A stretch of 64,000 bases of DNA from Bacteroides sp. (lineage in GTDB: Bacteria > Bacteroidota > Bacteroidia > Bacteroidales > Bacteroidaceae), in the NCBI GenBank assembly GCA_022648295.1, contig JALCME010000002.1, forward strand, positions 62,001 through 126,000, in the 5' to 3' direction. Numbering within the stretch: position 1 is the stretch's first letter; each line of letters opens with the position of its first letter. The position numbers and the translations under genes were made by a program. Positions 45,093 to 54,573 of this stretch are shown here, in pieces. A model generated the notes under the pieces. That model was not told the origin of the DNA. It ran no database searches and saw only the letters and a list, made by a program, of their open reading frames with translations.

Positions 45093-47270
45093 TCAATATA
45101 GGCGTCCAATCTTCTTAAAAGGAACCGCTTTAAATCCAGACATTTTATGAAAGACAATAGAATTTTTCTTTAAAGAAAAATCAAGTTTTATAGAATCTTT
45201 AAATCCTAGACTTTGATCTATTACTAGATTTTCACCACCAATAGAGTCACACACCTTTTTTTCATTACAAACCTGCTTTACTTTGAAAAATATATTATTT
45301 TTAATAACATTATATTGAGGTAACGATGGATTGTTCTCAAAATAAGAAACCATTTCAGGATATTGCACGGAAAAAGGTGGATTTTGATAATTCACAGCCT
45401 TTAACCGTAATTCAAAAGTTCCTCCAGGCTGTAGAAAATTCTTGGCCCAGTTTTGAAGTCTGTTATCTAAATGCAAGGCTAACTCCGACTCTATAAAAAG
45501 ATTATTTTCAATCTTATTATAACACCCTCCTCCAATTAGAATATTTATAGAGCCAGCTTTATAAAAAACATTTCCATATATTTGACTTCCACAAGCACCG
45601 TCATCAAGATATACCCCCACTGTTATGCCAAATGTACCTATGTCTTTAAAAAAATTATAGCGCACTATATTTCCAAGTTCAGAGGGATCCCGACCAATAT
45701 ATACTGCCCCTTGATCGTCCATAAACTTACAAGCCCCATCAATTACATTATATTCAATAATATGATTATTCCCATGGACATAAATAGCCGTAGCTGGACA
45801 TGAATTAAATTTGCAATGCCTAATTTCATTGCCTACCCCATCAATATTGACCGGTGCTTTATAGGAATAATCCAAACGTCCACAGTTTGTAAACTCACAA
45901 TTATAGAGATAGTTATCCCCCCTTTCCAGTGTAAGCCTATTTCCTCCTCCTATACTTACTCCGCCACATCCTGTATTTTTTATAATGCAATTAATAACTC
46001 CATTGCCTTTTCCTCCTTCACGATTAAATATAGGATTCTCATAAAGCTCTTCATAAAGACTGCCAATCCCTCCAGATAATTTTTCTTTGGGATAGAACGG
46101 ATGCATTTCATTGGGATGACCATATCTCAAAGAAGGCTTACTACCTTTCCCTATACAAATACCAACAATACCCATGTTAGAAATAGTGCAATTCTCAACC
46201 TTATTTGAGATTGTATTCTCCATATAAATTCCAATACCACGCCCTACTTCAAAAGACAGATTCTTAAACCGAATGTAACTGGCTCTTTTCAAGGAAACTA
46301 AGGCTTCATCCAGTGTGGATACCATAATAGTGTCAGAAGGCTTCAGTTCTTCTAAAGGATAGAAATAAAGAAGCCCTTTTTGGTGATCAATATAATATTC
46401 ACCAGGTGCATCAATCTCTTCTAAAAGATTAAAATAGAAATACTGATTCCACTTTTTCCCTCCAGAAATACCAAACATATGAGCATCTGCAAACTTTACT
46501 TTACCCGAGATGGAATCCATTTCTTGGACCCTAAGTTGATCAGTTGCCCAAGCATATTTAAAATTTCCACAGACAAAGACATCATGTGCTTCTTTCCAAA
46601 GCGCAAGTTTCTTTTTATCAAAGCAAATGCAACCCGGATAAAAGTGATCACTAATAAGACCTGAATCAAGAATATCTTCAGCTGCTATTTTTATCTGCTT
46701 CTCATTCGGAAATCGAGCCAAATGATAAGGATTCCCATTTATAAATAGCTCCATGGAAGCATTAACATAAGGCCTTCGAAATCCTGTTATTCGATACTTT
46801 CCATAATCAAAAAGATTACAAGTCTTCAAGTCTATAACCTTAATCTTATTAACTACCGATTGACCTATAATCCGGCTTCTCTCCCGAGAATTTGTAATAG
46901 GATAAACATTATTAAAGGGTAACACTTTTCCTCCTGTAATGACAACCTTTTCTCCAGGATAGGCTTGATAGGTTGTACTACTCTCTTTAGAACCAGAATC
47001 TTTTTCAGTTAGATTGAAACCCTCAGATAGTTCATATATTCCACCCCTCAGCCATACAATAATATTCCGGGGATGGAGCTTATAGTCCTCCGTTGTCCTA
47101 TAAAAGCGAATAGCTTGTTGGGCTTCTTTTAAGGAACCAAAAGGATGACTTTTGGTTCCTTCATTCCCAATCACAGCACTATGAGATACATAAAACGTTT
47201 TAGGATGATTTGCTAATGCAATACTCCCATAAAAAAACAACAAACCAGTTAACAATAAAATATATCTCAT
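45093..47270 (-). CDS. Secreted right-handed beta-helix glycosidase (GH141-like)
   Basis: 725 residues with a signal peptide (cleavage near ALANH, about 20). The start FYVSHSAVIGNEGTKSHPFGSLKEAQQAIR, then WLRGGIYELSEGFNLTEKDSG and YQAYPGEKVVITGG, is characteristic of a group of PUL beta-helix enzymes that includes GH141. A long PbH1 repeat region (about 320-620) follows, with Asn/Gly/Asp-rich rungs. GH141 members include an alpha-L-fucosidase and a xylanase, so activity cannot be fixed. First enzyme gene after SusD (62-base gap), suggesting an early step on the glycan. The alternative is an uncharacterised beta-helix family. Confidence 0.7.
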   Translation of the reverse strand: MRYILLLTGLLFFYGSIALANHPKTFYVSHSAVIGNEGTKSHPFGSLKEAQQAIRFYRTTEDYKLHPRNIIVWLRGGIYELSEGFNLTEKDSGSKESSTTYQAYPGEKVVITGGKVLPFNNVYPITNSRERSRIIGQSVVNKIKVIDLKTCNLFDYGKYRITGFRRPYVNASMELFINGNPYHLARFPNEKQIKIAAEDILDSGLISDHFYPGCICFDKKKLALWKEAHDVFVCGNFKYAWATDQLRVQEMDSISGKVKFADAHMFGISGGKKWNQYFYFNLLEEIDAPGEYYIDHQKGLLYFYPLEELKPSDTIMVSTLDEALVSLKRASYIRFKNLSFEVGRGIGIYMENTISNKVENCTISNMGIVGICIGKGSKPSLRYGHPNEMHPFYPKEKLSGGIGSLYEELYENPIFNREGGKGNGVINCIIKNTGCGGVSIGGGNRLTLERGDNYLYNCEFTNCGRLDYSYKAPVNIDGVGNEIRHCKFNSCPATAIYVHGNNHIIEYNVIDGACKFMDDQGAVYIGRDPSELGNIVRYNFFKDIGTFGITVGVYLDDGACGSQIYGNVFYKAGSINILIGGGCYNKIENNLFIESELALHLDNRLQNWAKNFLQPGGTFELRLKAVNYQNPPFSVQYPEMVSYFENNPSLPQYNVIKNNIFFKVKQVCNEKKVCDSIGGENLVIDQSLGFKDSIKLDFSLKKNSIVFHKMSGFKAVPFKKIGRLY

Positions 47271-47332
47271 ACTTTTATCTCATAAAGTTCAATCAACAAC
47301 TACTATGCCTTATTTTCCCTTAATAATACTAC

Positions 47333-49093
47333 CTAATTTATCCAACCTTCATTTTGCGTCAAATTCGGATTTATCTGGATTTCAGAAGCAGGGACAGGCC
47401 AAGTATAAAGATAATCTCCCTTATATGAATACTCACTGACTACTCCTCCCCATACTTGCTTTCTGCCATTGCCTGAATAAAATGTTTTCTCTTTCCATAT
47501 TCCCCAACGCAGTTGGTCAAAGTAATTAACTCCCTCACCTGCAAACTCTATACTTCTTTCATTTTGGATTCTTTTCCTCAAATCCTCTTGTCCTGTTACG
47601 GTTGTATAACTGTTAGAATTTAGTAAAGCAATTCCAGCTCGTTCTCTCACTTCATTAACTTTTATAATTGCTTCGGATGTTAATCCCTGCTCGTTCAAAG
47701 CTTCAGCCCATGCTAGAACAACATCTGCATATCGAAAAATAGGCATGTCAATTGGACTATAGTTTCTACTTTCTATATCAGTTACACCTTCAATGACAAA
47801 CTTACGATACAAATAATAGAAATAGTTTTGGGTATCTGTCTGAATATCTCCGTTTATCAGCTTCTGTGACCTATACGGCCACCTCAATGTCGCTATGGCA
47901 ACAGTTTTTGTATTTTGGTACGCTCCGGTAAATGTTGAATAAGGAGTTATAACTGTTTGTTTCAAACGCGGATCTCGGTTTTCATAAGCTTTTAAAATCC
48001 GCGCTTCATTGCCAGTGTATAAATACAGACTCATTTTTGCCCCTCTAGTAGCAGCAGCTGATTGTTCTCCCACCGTAAGGCTATCTCTTAGAAAGTAAAC
48101 TTCCCTTTCCGCTACCGTCAAGCTTGAATATCCTGGAATAACATCGTCCCAATTAAACTTAGAACCATCTATATTTTCATACAGATCTACTAAATCAGGC
48201 GTGGGCATATAATAGTTCCAGTCTGAGGTATAAGCGGAACGACTTCCATAATACAATTGGACAGATCCTCCATAATCCTGCGTACCGATATTTTGTATCG
48301 AGAAAATAAATTCAGGACATTGTTCATTTGCCACAGTAAACAACGTTTTATAATCAGAGAAAAGTGAATATCCACATTCTTTCACTTTACTAAAATCATC
48401 GGCAGCCAACTTCCATTCTTTCAAGTACATATATACCTTACCGCGCAATGTATAAGCAGCACCCTTGGTTACATGCCCATAATCTGAAGCACTAGTTGCA
48501 TAAAAATTAGGAAGATTTTCTTCATTAATACAATCTGTAAGATCAGTGATGATCTGATTCCAAACCTCCTTTTCCGTAGAACGTGCCTTGGTAGCTTCTT
48601 CCGCAGTGAATGGTTCAAGATAAATTGGAACACCTTTATACAACTGGTTCAATCTATAATAAAAATAAGCCCTTAAGAACTTACATTCAGCAATATAACG
48701 TGCTTTTTTATCTTCATCTGACGGAGATCTTAACGGAATGTATTTAATTGCGTTATTTGCACGCTGAATTCCTTCATAAAAATTTTGCCACATCGTTGAA
48801 AACAAACCGTTACCAGAAGTAATGGTTCCGTTTAGTAGAGATTCGTCAGATCGTGTTTGACATGTAAAGCCAAAGCGATCAGTTTCATACAGTTCATAAG
48901 GAGAAGTTTTACTGCTACTACCTATGCCTAAACGTAATGCCGCATATACGCCCGTCACGCCCAAATCCGTCAAATTGTCGGTTGTCCACATCGTTTCGGA
49001 TGATATGGCCGAATAAGGGGATGTGTCAAGTAAATCACTCCTACAACCAGTTATCAGTATTATCGAAAATATAAATATTAATATTCGTTTCAT
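47333..49093 (-). CDS. SusD/RagB-family glycan-binding lipoprotein (second PUL)
   Basis: 586 residues with a lipoprotein signal (lipobox ITGC, Cys17). SusD-type blocks include CKFLRAYFYYRLNQLYKGVPIY (about 128-150), AAYTLRGKVYMYLKEWKLAADDF and, near the C-terminus, IFRYADVVLAWAEALNEQGL and ERSIEFAGEGVNYFDQLRWG. It starts 12 bases after the SusC stop. It caps the SusC channel and presents the target glycan at the cell surface. Length is typical for the family. Confidence 0.95.
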   Translation of the reverse strand: MKRILIFIFSIILITGCRSDLLDTSPYSAISSETMWTTDNLTDLGVTGVYAALRLGIGSSSKTSPYELYETDRFGFTCQTRSDESLLNGTITSGNGLFSTMWQNFYEGIQRANNAIKYIPLRSPSDEDKKARYIAECKFLRAYFYYRLNQLYKGVPIYLEPFTAEEATKARSTEKEVWNQIITDLTDCINEENLPNFYATSASDYGHVTKGAAYTLRGKVYMYLKEWKLAADDFSKVKECGYSLFSDYKTLFTVANEQCPEFIFSIQNIGTQDYGGSVQLYYGSRSAYTSDWNYYMPTPDLVDLYENIDGSKFNWDDVIPGYSSLTVAEREVYFLRDSLTVGEQSAAATRGAKMSLYLYTGNEARILKAYENRDPRLKQTVITPYSTFTGAYQNTKTVAIATLRWPYRSQKLINGDIQTDTQNYFYYLYRKFVIEGVTDIESRNYSPIDMPIFRYADVVLAWAEALNEQGLTSEAIIKVNEVRERAGIALLNSNSYTTVTGQEDLRKRIQNERSIEFAGEGVNYFDQLRWGIWKEKTFYSGNGRKQVWGGVVSEYSYKGDYLYTWPVPASEIQINPNLTQNEGWIN

Positions 49094-49105
49094 AGTAATA
49101 TTTTT

Positions 49106-52100
49106 TTAGAAAGTTATGTTTAATCCTAATGTATATTGCCTCATCGTCGGATAACTAATAGTTGCCCCGATTTCTGGATCTATACCGGGATAATTCGTTA
49201 TAGTCAATAAGTTCTCTCCTCCAATAAATATTCTAGCATTGCTTATGGATGCTTGTCTTGTAATTCGTTTAGGCACCGTATATCCTATCTGTAAACTTTT
49301 TAGTTTGAGATAGGAGGCATCATACAAATAATAATCGCTAGCTCTTGTATTTTGAGAATCGGTGACTTTAAGTCTCGGATAATGACCATTGATGTTGTTC
49401 CTAGAATCAGACGGGTCTGATTCATTATAATAGTAATGATCGTTTGCGACCAAGGTTGGCACAGCTTTACCCAAAGCCACAATCGATTGATTCATGTATG
49501 TTTCGCTCCAGCAATACGACATACCTGCACTTCCCGCCCATATCATTGATATATCAAAGCCTTTATAAGATGCATTCATATTGAGGCCATAATTCCAAGA
49601 TGGAGACGAATTTTTTCCTGTAAATTTCTGGTCATAACTATTACCATAAATTCCATCACCATTTGTATCAGCATAAATTAAGTCTCCATACCATATTTTC
49701 GACTTACTAATTGCTGCTGAAGGCTGAAAGATGTAACCAGCATCCACCATCATCTGTAACCAATTCATATCTTGTTTTGTCCTTATCATACCATCTTTGG
49801 GGCCACCATTCTTATTAACAGATCCATCTTTATTTATGTATGAGCCATTACCCCTATACACAGGATACAAGTAATATTCATTAATCCTGTGTCCCTCAAG
49901 AATACGCTGATTTGTTCCTGACGATATAGATCCGATATTTGAAGAATATTCCTGCTCATTGTTGGCATTGGTGAAATATCCTTCTTCTAAACTCCCTTTA
50001 TATTTTTTCACTTTATTATAGTTGTAAGCTACATTACCAGAAATCGAATAATTGAAATCTTTTGTTTGACCATTATATCCAAGTGTAAATTCGATGCCTC
50101 TTTTGGTAACTTGTGCTATATTTTGTGTCGCAGCTGTTGCTGTCCCGGTCGTAATAGGAATCGTAGGAACAAATAATATTCCATCGGTAAAACCATTATA
50201 TACATCAAGCTCAAAATTTACTCCTTCATTAAACAAACTACCACTCAATCCCAAATTTGTTGTTGTTGTTGTCTCCCATTTCAAATAGGGATTGGCGCTT
50301 TTTTTCTGAATCAATCCACTTGAAGCAACTCCATTGAACGAATATTGAGTTTTATTGTATGCTGCCTGGTAGTCATAATTCCCCGAAGCATTGTTTCCGG
50401 TTTGTCCCCATGAAACACGTAACTTTAAATTATCCACATATTTGTTTACTCCTTTCATAAATGGTTCTTCAGAAATTCGCCAGCCACCAGAAAATGCAGG
50501 GAAAAATCCCCACCGACTTTCTTTCGAGAACCTTGAAGAACCGTCATATCTCATAACGACCTCAAATAAATATTTTTGATTATACGCATAATTTAATCGT
50601 CCGAAGAATGAACGTAAAGCATAATCAGAAGCGTCTCCGGAAAGGGATGTCATCGTGGTTGCCGAATTAAAAGTTGTCAAAGATGCATCAAGAAGACCAG
50701 TCTTTTTTCCCAAGATATTATATTGTTTAAAATAATGCTGGTTGTAACCAGCAAGAGCCCCAATGTCATGCTTTCCTGCTATTGTCGTATTGTACTTTAA
50801 GACATAGTCAAGTATAATATTGTGGCTCTTGGTTACAGAGTATTGAGTTGTCAGTTGCGTAGGACTCACTTCTGCTGTTCTGGCCGTATTGGATGCAAAG
50901 TCCCATTTCGAATACGAGTTAGGATAAACATTATTTTCTGTAAAAGCATAGTCATAGTGAGCCTTTGCTTCCATTCTCAATCCTTTAGTAATATCAAGAT
51001 TAGCAAAAACTGTCGAATTTACCAATGATACTGTGTTATCTCCTCCTGTAGCATATAAAGAAGCTAAAGGATTGTTTGCCGTAGCCGATTCTTCTGCCGC
51101 TGAAGGATATCCGTATTTTCCTTTATATTCTGGATATACACCAGGAACAGTTGCTTTCAAATAAGAAAATACAGTAGCAACGTCAGTAACACTTGAATTC
51201 GTAACAGAGCCAAATGTCTGCGTCCCGACTGTAAGAAATTTCGTCACTTTAGATTGAAGATTTACACGTAACTTGTATTGGTCCGATCCTGTATTCGGCA
51301 TGGTTCCAGGATTATTAAGATATCCTACAGATAACAAATATTGTGAATTCTGGCTTCCTCCTCTTAAGGAGATATTATGATTTTGAAGAAGTTTATTCTG
51401 AAATATAGCTTTTGACCAATCGGTATTTGGATATGCGACACGGTTAGGTATGCCCTGCTCTGTCAATCCATCTGGATTAGCATTGGCATTTTTCCACAAA
51501 GCAATCGTAGCATCAGTATATACAAAACTTTGTCCTATATTGGTATAACCCTCATTGACGAATTGCATGTGATGTACGTAATCAGATACAAATCCTGGAA
51601 GATTATTAGGTTGAGTTATTGATAAATTTCCTGAATAATTCACAGAAATTTTTCCTTTAGAACCACTTTTGGTTGTTATCAATATAACTCCGTTTGAAGC
51701 CAACGAACCATAAATTGCGGCAGTAGCCGCATCTTTTAGCACTGATACACTCTCTACATCATTTGGATTGACACCGGTTGTAGACCCAACAATTCCATCG
51801 ATAACGACTAATGGAGAAGTACTATTTAAAGTTCCTGTGCCTCTGATAAGAATATTTGCGCCATCTGAGCCTGGTTTACCGGAAGAGCTTTGAACGTATA
51901 CACCAGTAGCCAATCCTGACAAAGCAGATGCTAATGTCGTTACAGGTCTGTTTTCAAGAGTTTTAGAACCAATTGTGGCAACAGAACCTATCACATTTAC
52001 TTTTTTCTGTGTAGCATATCCAATTGCCACAACTTCATTAAGTCCAATGGAAGCATCATGCAATGTAATGTTGATGTTGGTTTGCCCATCCACTACTACT

Positions 52101-52648
52101 TCTTGTTTCGTCATTCCCAAAAAAGAAAATTCCAAAATAGCGTTATCTCCTACTTCTTGCAGTGTATACGCCCCATCCACATCTGTTATCACTCCTTGCT
52201 TATTACCTTTCACTATTACAGTTGCACCCGGTAAAGGCGCCCCACTATCATCTCTCACAGACCCTGAAACTTTATGAATCTTTTGCTTTTGGGGATTAAC
52301 GCCTCCTTCTTTTCCCGACTTTTGATAAAGAACTATCAATTTACTATTCTCCTTCCTATAGCTAATAGGTGATTCAGACAAGAGCTGGGACATCAGTTTA
52401 TCAATAGAGACATTATCGGTCTTTAAGGTACATAATCGGTCTAGTCCTTTTAAACTCTCATTATAAAAGAAGCGGTATTCACTCTTAGATTCGATCAGCT
52501 TAATAACATCCTTCAGCGGCTGTTGTCTTACATTGATGCTGATTTGCGCATTCACTAATGAAGGAAAGAACAGTAACAATATAACAAAATATCGCATGAC
52601 TGAACTCCTCCATCTAATTTTCATTGTGTCACAAATTTGTATTTTCAT
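49106..52648 (-). CDS. SusC/RagA TonB-dependent transporter with N-terminal STN domain
   Basis: 1180 residues. An in-frame ATG at 52624 (Met9) is an alternative start; the hydrophobic signal segment begins near residue 19. Order of domains: STN/secretin-TonB N-terminal domain (about 37-110), carboxypeptidase-regulatory-like domain (about 125-200), TonB box (LNEVVAIGYA, about 203-212), plug and a long barrel ending in an aromatic residue. The STN domain is the part that contacts the FecR anti-sigma factor, and that gene lies directly upstream, so ligand transport is coupled to sigma release. A terminator lies between fecR and this gene, so it should have its own promoter. Confidence 0.95.
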   Translation of the reverse strand: MKIQICDTMKIRWRSSVMRYFVILLLFFPSLVNAQISINVRQQPLKDVIKLIESKSEYRFFYNESLKGLDRLCTLKTDNVSIDKLMSQLLSESPISYRKENSKLIVLYQKSGKEGGVNPQKQKIHKVSGSVRDDSGAPLPGATVIVKGNKQGVITDVDGAYTLQEVGDNAILEFSFLGMTKQEVVVDGQTNINITLHDASIGLNEVVAIGYATQKKVNVIGSVATIGSKTLENRPVTTLASALSGLATGVYVQSSSGKPGSDGANILIRGTGTLNSTSPLVVIDGIVGSTTGVNPNDVESVSVLKDAATAAIYGSLASNGVILITTKSGSKGKISVNYSGNLSITQPNNLPGFVSDYVHHMQFVNEGYTNIGQSFVYTDATIALWKNANANPDGLTEQGIPNRVAYPNTDWSKAIFQNKLLQNHNISLRGGSQNSQYLLSVGYLNNPGTMPNTGSDQYKLRVNLQSKVTKFLTVGTQTFGSVTNSSVTDVATVFSYLKATVPGVYPEYKGKYGYPSAAEESATANNPLASLYATGGDNTVSLVNSTVFANLDITKGLRMEAKAHYDYAFTENNVYPNSYSKWDFASNTARTAEVSPTQLTTQYSVTKSHNIILDYVLKYNTTIAGKHDIGALAGYNQHYFKQYNILGKKTGLLDASLTTFNSATTMTSLSGDASDYALRSFFGRLNYAYNQKYLFEVVMRYDGSSRFSKESRWGFFPAFSGGWRISEEPFMKGVNKYVDNLKLRVSWGQTGNNASGNYDYQAAYNKTQYSFNGVASSGLIQKKSANPYLKWETTTTTNLGLSGSLFNEGVNFELDVYNGFTDGILFVPTIPITTGTATAATQNIAQVTKRGIEFTLGYNGQTKDFNYSISGNVAYNYNKVKKYKGSLEEGYFTNANNEQEYSSNIGSISSGTNQRILEGHRINEYYLYPVYRGNGSYINKDGSVNKNGGPKDGMIRTKQDMNWLQMMVDAGYIFQPSAAISKSKIWYGDLIYADTNGDGIYGNSYDQKFTGKNSSPSWNYGLNMNASYKGFDISMIWAGSAGMSYCWSETYMNQSIVALGKAVPTLVANDHYYYNESDPSDSRNNINGHYPRLKVTDSQNTRASDYYLYDASYLKLKSLQIGYTVPKRITRQASISNARIFIGGENLLTITNYPGIDPEIGATISYPTMRQYTLGLNITF

Positions 52649-52758
52649 ACGTATTAAAGTAATTAAAGTTAAATAAGAAAGATTTCAAATTCAATATATA
52701 TACAGGCAAGCTAGCAGGTTCCACTACTCGACAGCGCATTTTAACATATAGAATAATA

Positions 52759-52793
52759 AAAAGGCAATCCTTTCAATGTCAGGATTGCCTTTT
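52759..52793 (-). terminator. Terminator separating sigma/fecR from the susC operon
   Basis: A perfect 13-bp stem (AAAAGGCAATCCT at 52759-52771 and its complement at 52781-52793) with a 9-base loop, followed on the minus strand by a T-rich tract. It lies 28 bases after the fecR stop. The A/T tracts on both sides make it potentially bidirectional. Confidence 0.85.
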
Positions 52794-52820
52794 ATAGTAT
52801 ACCAAAAGAGAATAGAAAAC

Positions 52821-53786
52821 TTACTTTTTTTGTAGAATCACTTCTCCCTTTTCTATCCTAAAGGTCAACGAAGATGTCAACGCAAATACATTCAACAAGC
52901 TCTCGAGGCTACTATTACTCACAGTTCCTGTAAAACGCATATTCTCGATATCTTTTGACCCAAATACTAACTTAATGTTATAAGCACGCTCAATATCTTT
53001 GGCAATTTCTTTGAATGATTGATCTTCAAATCGAAATTCATTGTGCCTCCAATCCGCAAAATCGGATGCATTAGTAATGTGCTCAACCCTCTTTTCATGA
53101 GTATTTTTATCGTATTCAACCCTCTCGTTTGGCATAAGCATTACCTCTCCCCCCAGAGTAGCTACCCGAATTCGACCATTAACCAAAACAGAAGATATCA
53201 CTCCATCTTCTTTATAATTTCTTACCACAAAAGCAGTCCCTAATGCTTCCACAGACAAATCACCACATTTCACACGAAACGGCTTAGACTTATCGTGAGC
53301 TACTTCAAAATAAGCCTCACCCTGCAATTCAACTTCTCTCCGCTCCACATTAAAATCCATAGCACATGTTAACTCAGACTGTGAGTTAAGCCAGACTTTT
53401 GTTCCATCCGGCAATACCGCACTTGCTTTTTGTCCTTTTTCCACGGCTATTATATAAGGAGACTTGTCACAAATACTTTTATTCGGCATATAAAAGATCA
53501 GACCCAGTGCAACAAATATGGGCAACATCACAACAGCCGCCATTTTCCACCATTTTCTCTTTATATAAGATTCTGAATGTAATCCAGTTTTTTTCCTGAT
53601 ATTACAGAACATTTTATATTGAGACAAAGCATCTATATTTGAAGATGAATTTTCTATTTGCTGCTCCATCCAACAAGAAAATTCCGGATTATCCTTAAGC
53701 CAGTCCTTCAATTCAACAATATCTTCATCAGAAGCCTTGCCAAATACATAACGTTCAAAAAGTTTCATACATTCCTCTGGACTCAT
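52821..53786 (-). CDS. FecR-family anti-sigma factor
   Basis: 321 residues. A cytoplasmic N-terminal region that should bind the sigma factor (about 1-80), one transmembrane helix (about 82-100, MAAVVMLPIFVALGLIF), a periplasmic FecR domain (about 113-205, VLPDGTKVWLNSQSEL, GEAYFEVAHD) and a C-terminal DUF4974 domain (about 245-321, FRFEDQSFKEIAKDIER...). Encoded about 100 bases after the ECF sigma gene and before the STN-bearing SusC, the standard order of an outer-membrane signalling relay. It keeps sigma inactive until the SusC STN domain signals substrate. Confidence 0.95.
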   Translation of the reverse strand: MSPEECMKLFERYVFGKASDEDIVELKDWLKDNPEFSCWMEQQIENSSSNIDALSQYKMFCNIRKKTGLHSESYIKRKWWKMAAVVMLPIFVALGLIFYMPNKSICDKSPYIIAVEKGQKASAVLPDGTKVWLNSQSELTCAMDFNVERREVELQGEAYFEVAHDKSKPFRVKCGDLSVEALGTAFVVRNYKEDGVISSVLVNGRIRVATLGGEVMLMPNERVEYDKNTHEKRVEHITNASDFADWRHNEFRFEDQSFKEIAKDIERAYNIKLVFGSKDIENMRFTGTVSNSSLESLLNVFALTSSLTFRIEKGEVILQKK

Positions 53787-53883
53787 AATATGCTATAACA
53801 TTGTTTTTAATATTCTATATACAGGTATCAAATACATTTTCACTACTTCAATTAAAAAAAACAATCACAAAAATACATTGTAG

Positions 53884-54438
53884 CTATCGTAATCCATAAT
53901 ATTTTAGCTTTTCTTTCATATAAGATAAAGCCTTGCTTAATTGTGTTTCTATAGTACTTTCAGAAATGTGTAACTGCTGAGCTATACATTTATTAGTGAA
54001 CCCATATCTTCGACTCATGATAAAGATTTCTTTTCGCTTAGGCGGTAATTCTTCTATAAAGCGATTAATAAGATCTTCCAGTACTTTTCTATCTACTTCC
54101 TTTTCGGTAACATTATCATATTGTAGAAAAGTATTATTTTTCACATATTCCATATAAACGAATTGAACTGTTTCATGTTCATATTCATTCAGCAAGAGGT
54201 TCTTTGCTATCGTACACAAGAAAGAAAGAAAAGATTTATCCGGATCTATATTGGTCCTCTGCTCCCATATTTTAATAAAAGTACGTTGCACTAATTCTTC
54301 AGTTACATAAGTGTTCCCTCTGGTAAGTTTCAATATAAAGCCATATAACTTCCCACTATAAAGGTAATACATATGTTCAAACGCCGAAGTACTTCCGCGA
54401 GAAAGTAAAAGCAATTCTTTTTTTTCAATCATAGTCAT
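53884..54438 (-). CDS. ECF-type RNA polymerase sigma factor
   Basis: 184 residues. Region 2 is at about 15-90 (LYGFILKLTRGNTYVTEELVQRTFIKIWEQR) and region 4 at about 125-178 (LPPKRKEIFIMSRRYGFTNKCIAQQLHISESTIETQLSKAL, a helix-turn-helix). This is the Bacteroidetes sigma-70 family-1 type that works with FecR and a SusC having an STN domain. Met3 is an alternative start. It is probably first in its transcription unit (sigma, then fecR), which ends at the 52759 terminator; its targets should include the susC promoter. Confidence 0.95.
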   Translation of the reverse strand: MTMIEKKELLLLSRGSTSAFEHMYYLYSGKLYGFILKLTRGNTYVTEELVQRTFIKIWEQRTNIDPDKSFLSFLCTIAKNLLLNEYEHETVQFVYMEYVKNNTFLQYDNVTEKEVDRKVLEDLINRFIEELPPKRKEIFIMSRRYGFTNKCIAQQLHISESTIETQLSKALSYMKEKLKYYGLR

Positions 54439-54573
54439 AGAATCTAAGTGTAATTATCGGTTTCTAATTACAATAGATAGATTAGTTAAGGTCACATATA
54501 TTTATTCAACTTTCACAATATACATTCTTATATCAAGTAATTATTATATAAGCGACATACTCACATCATAAAT

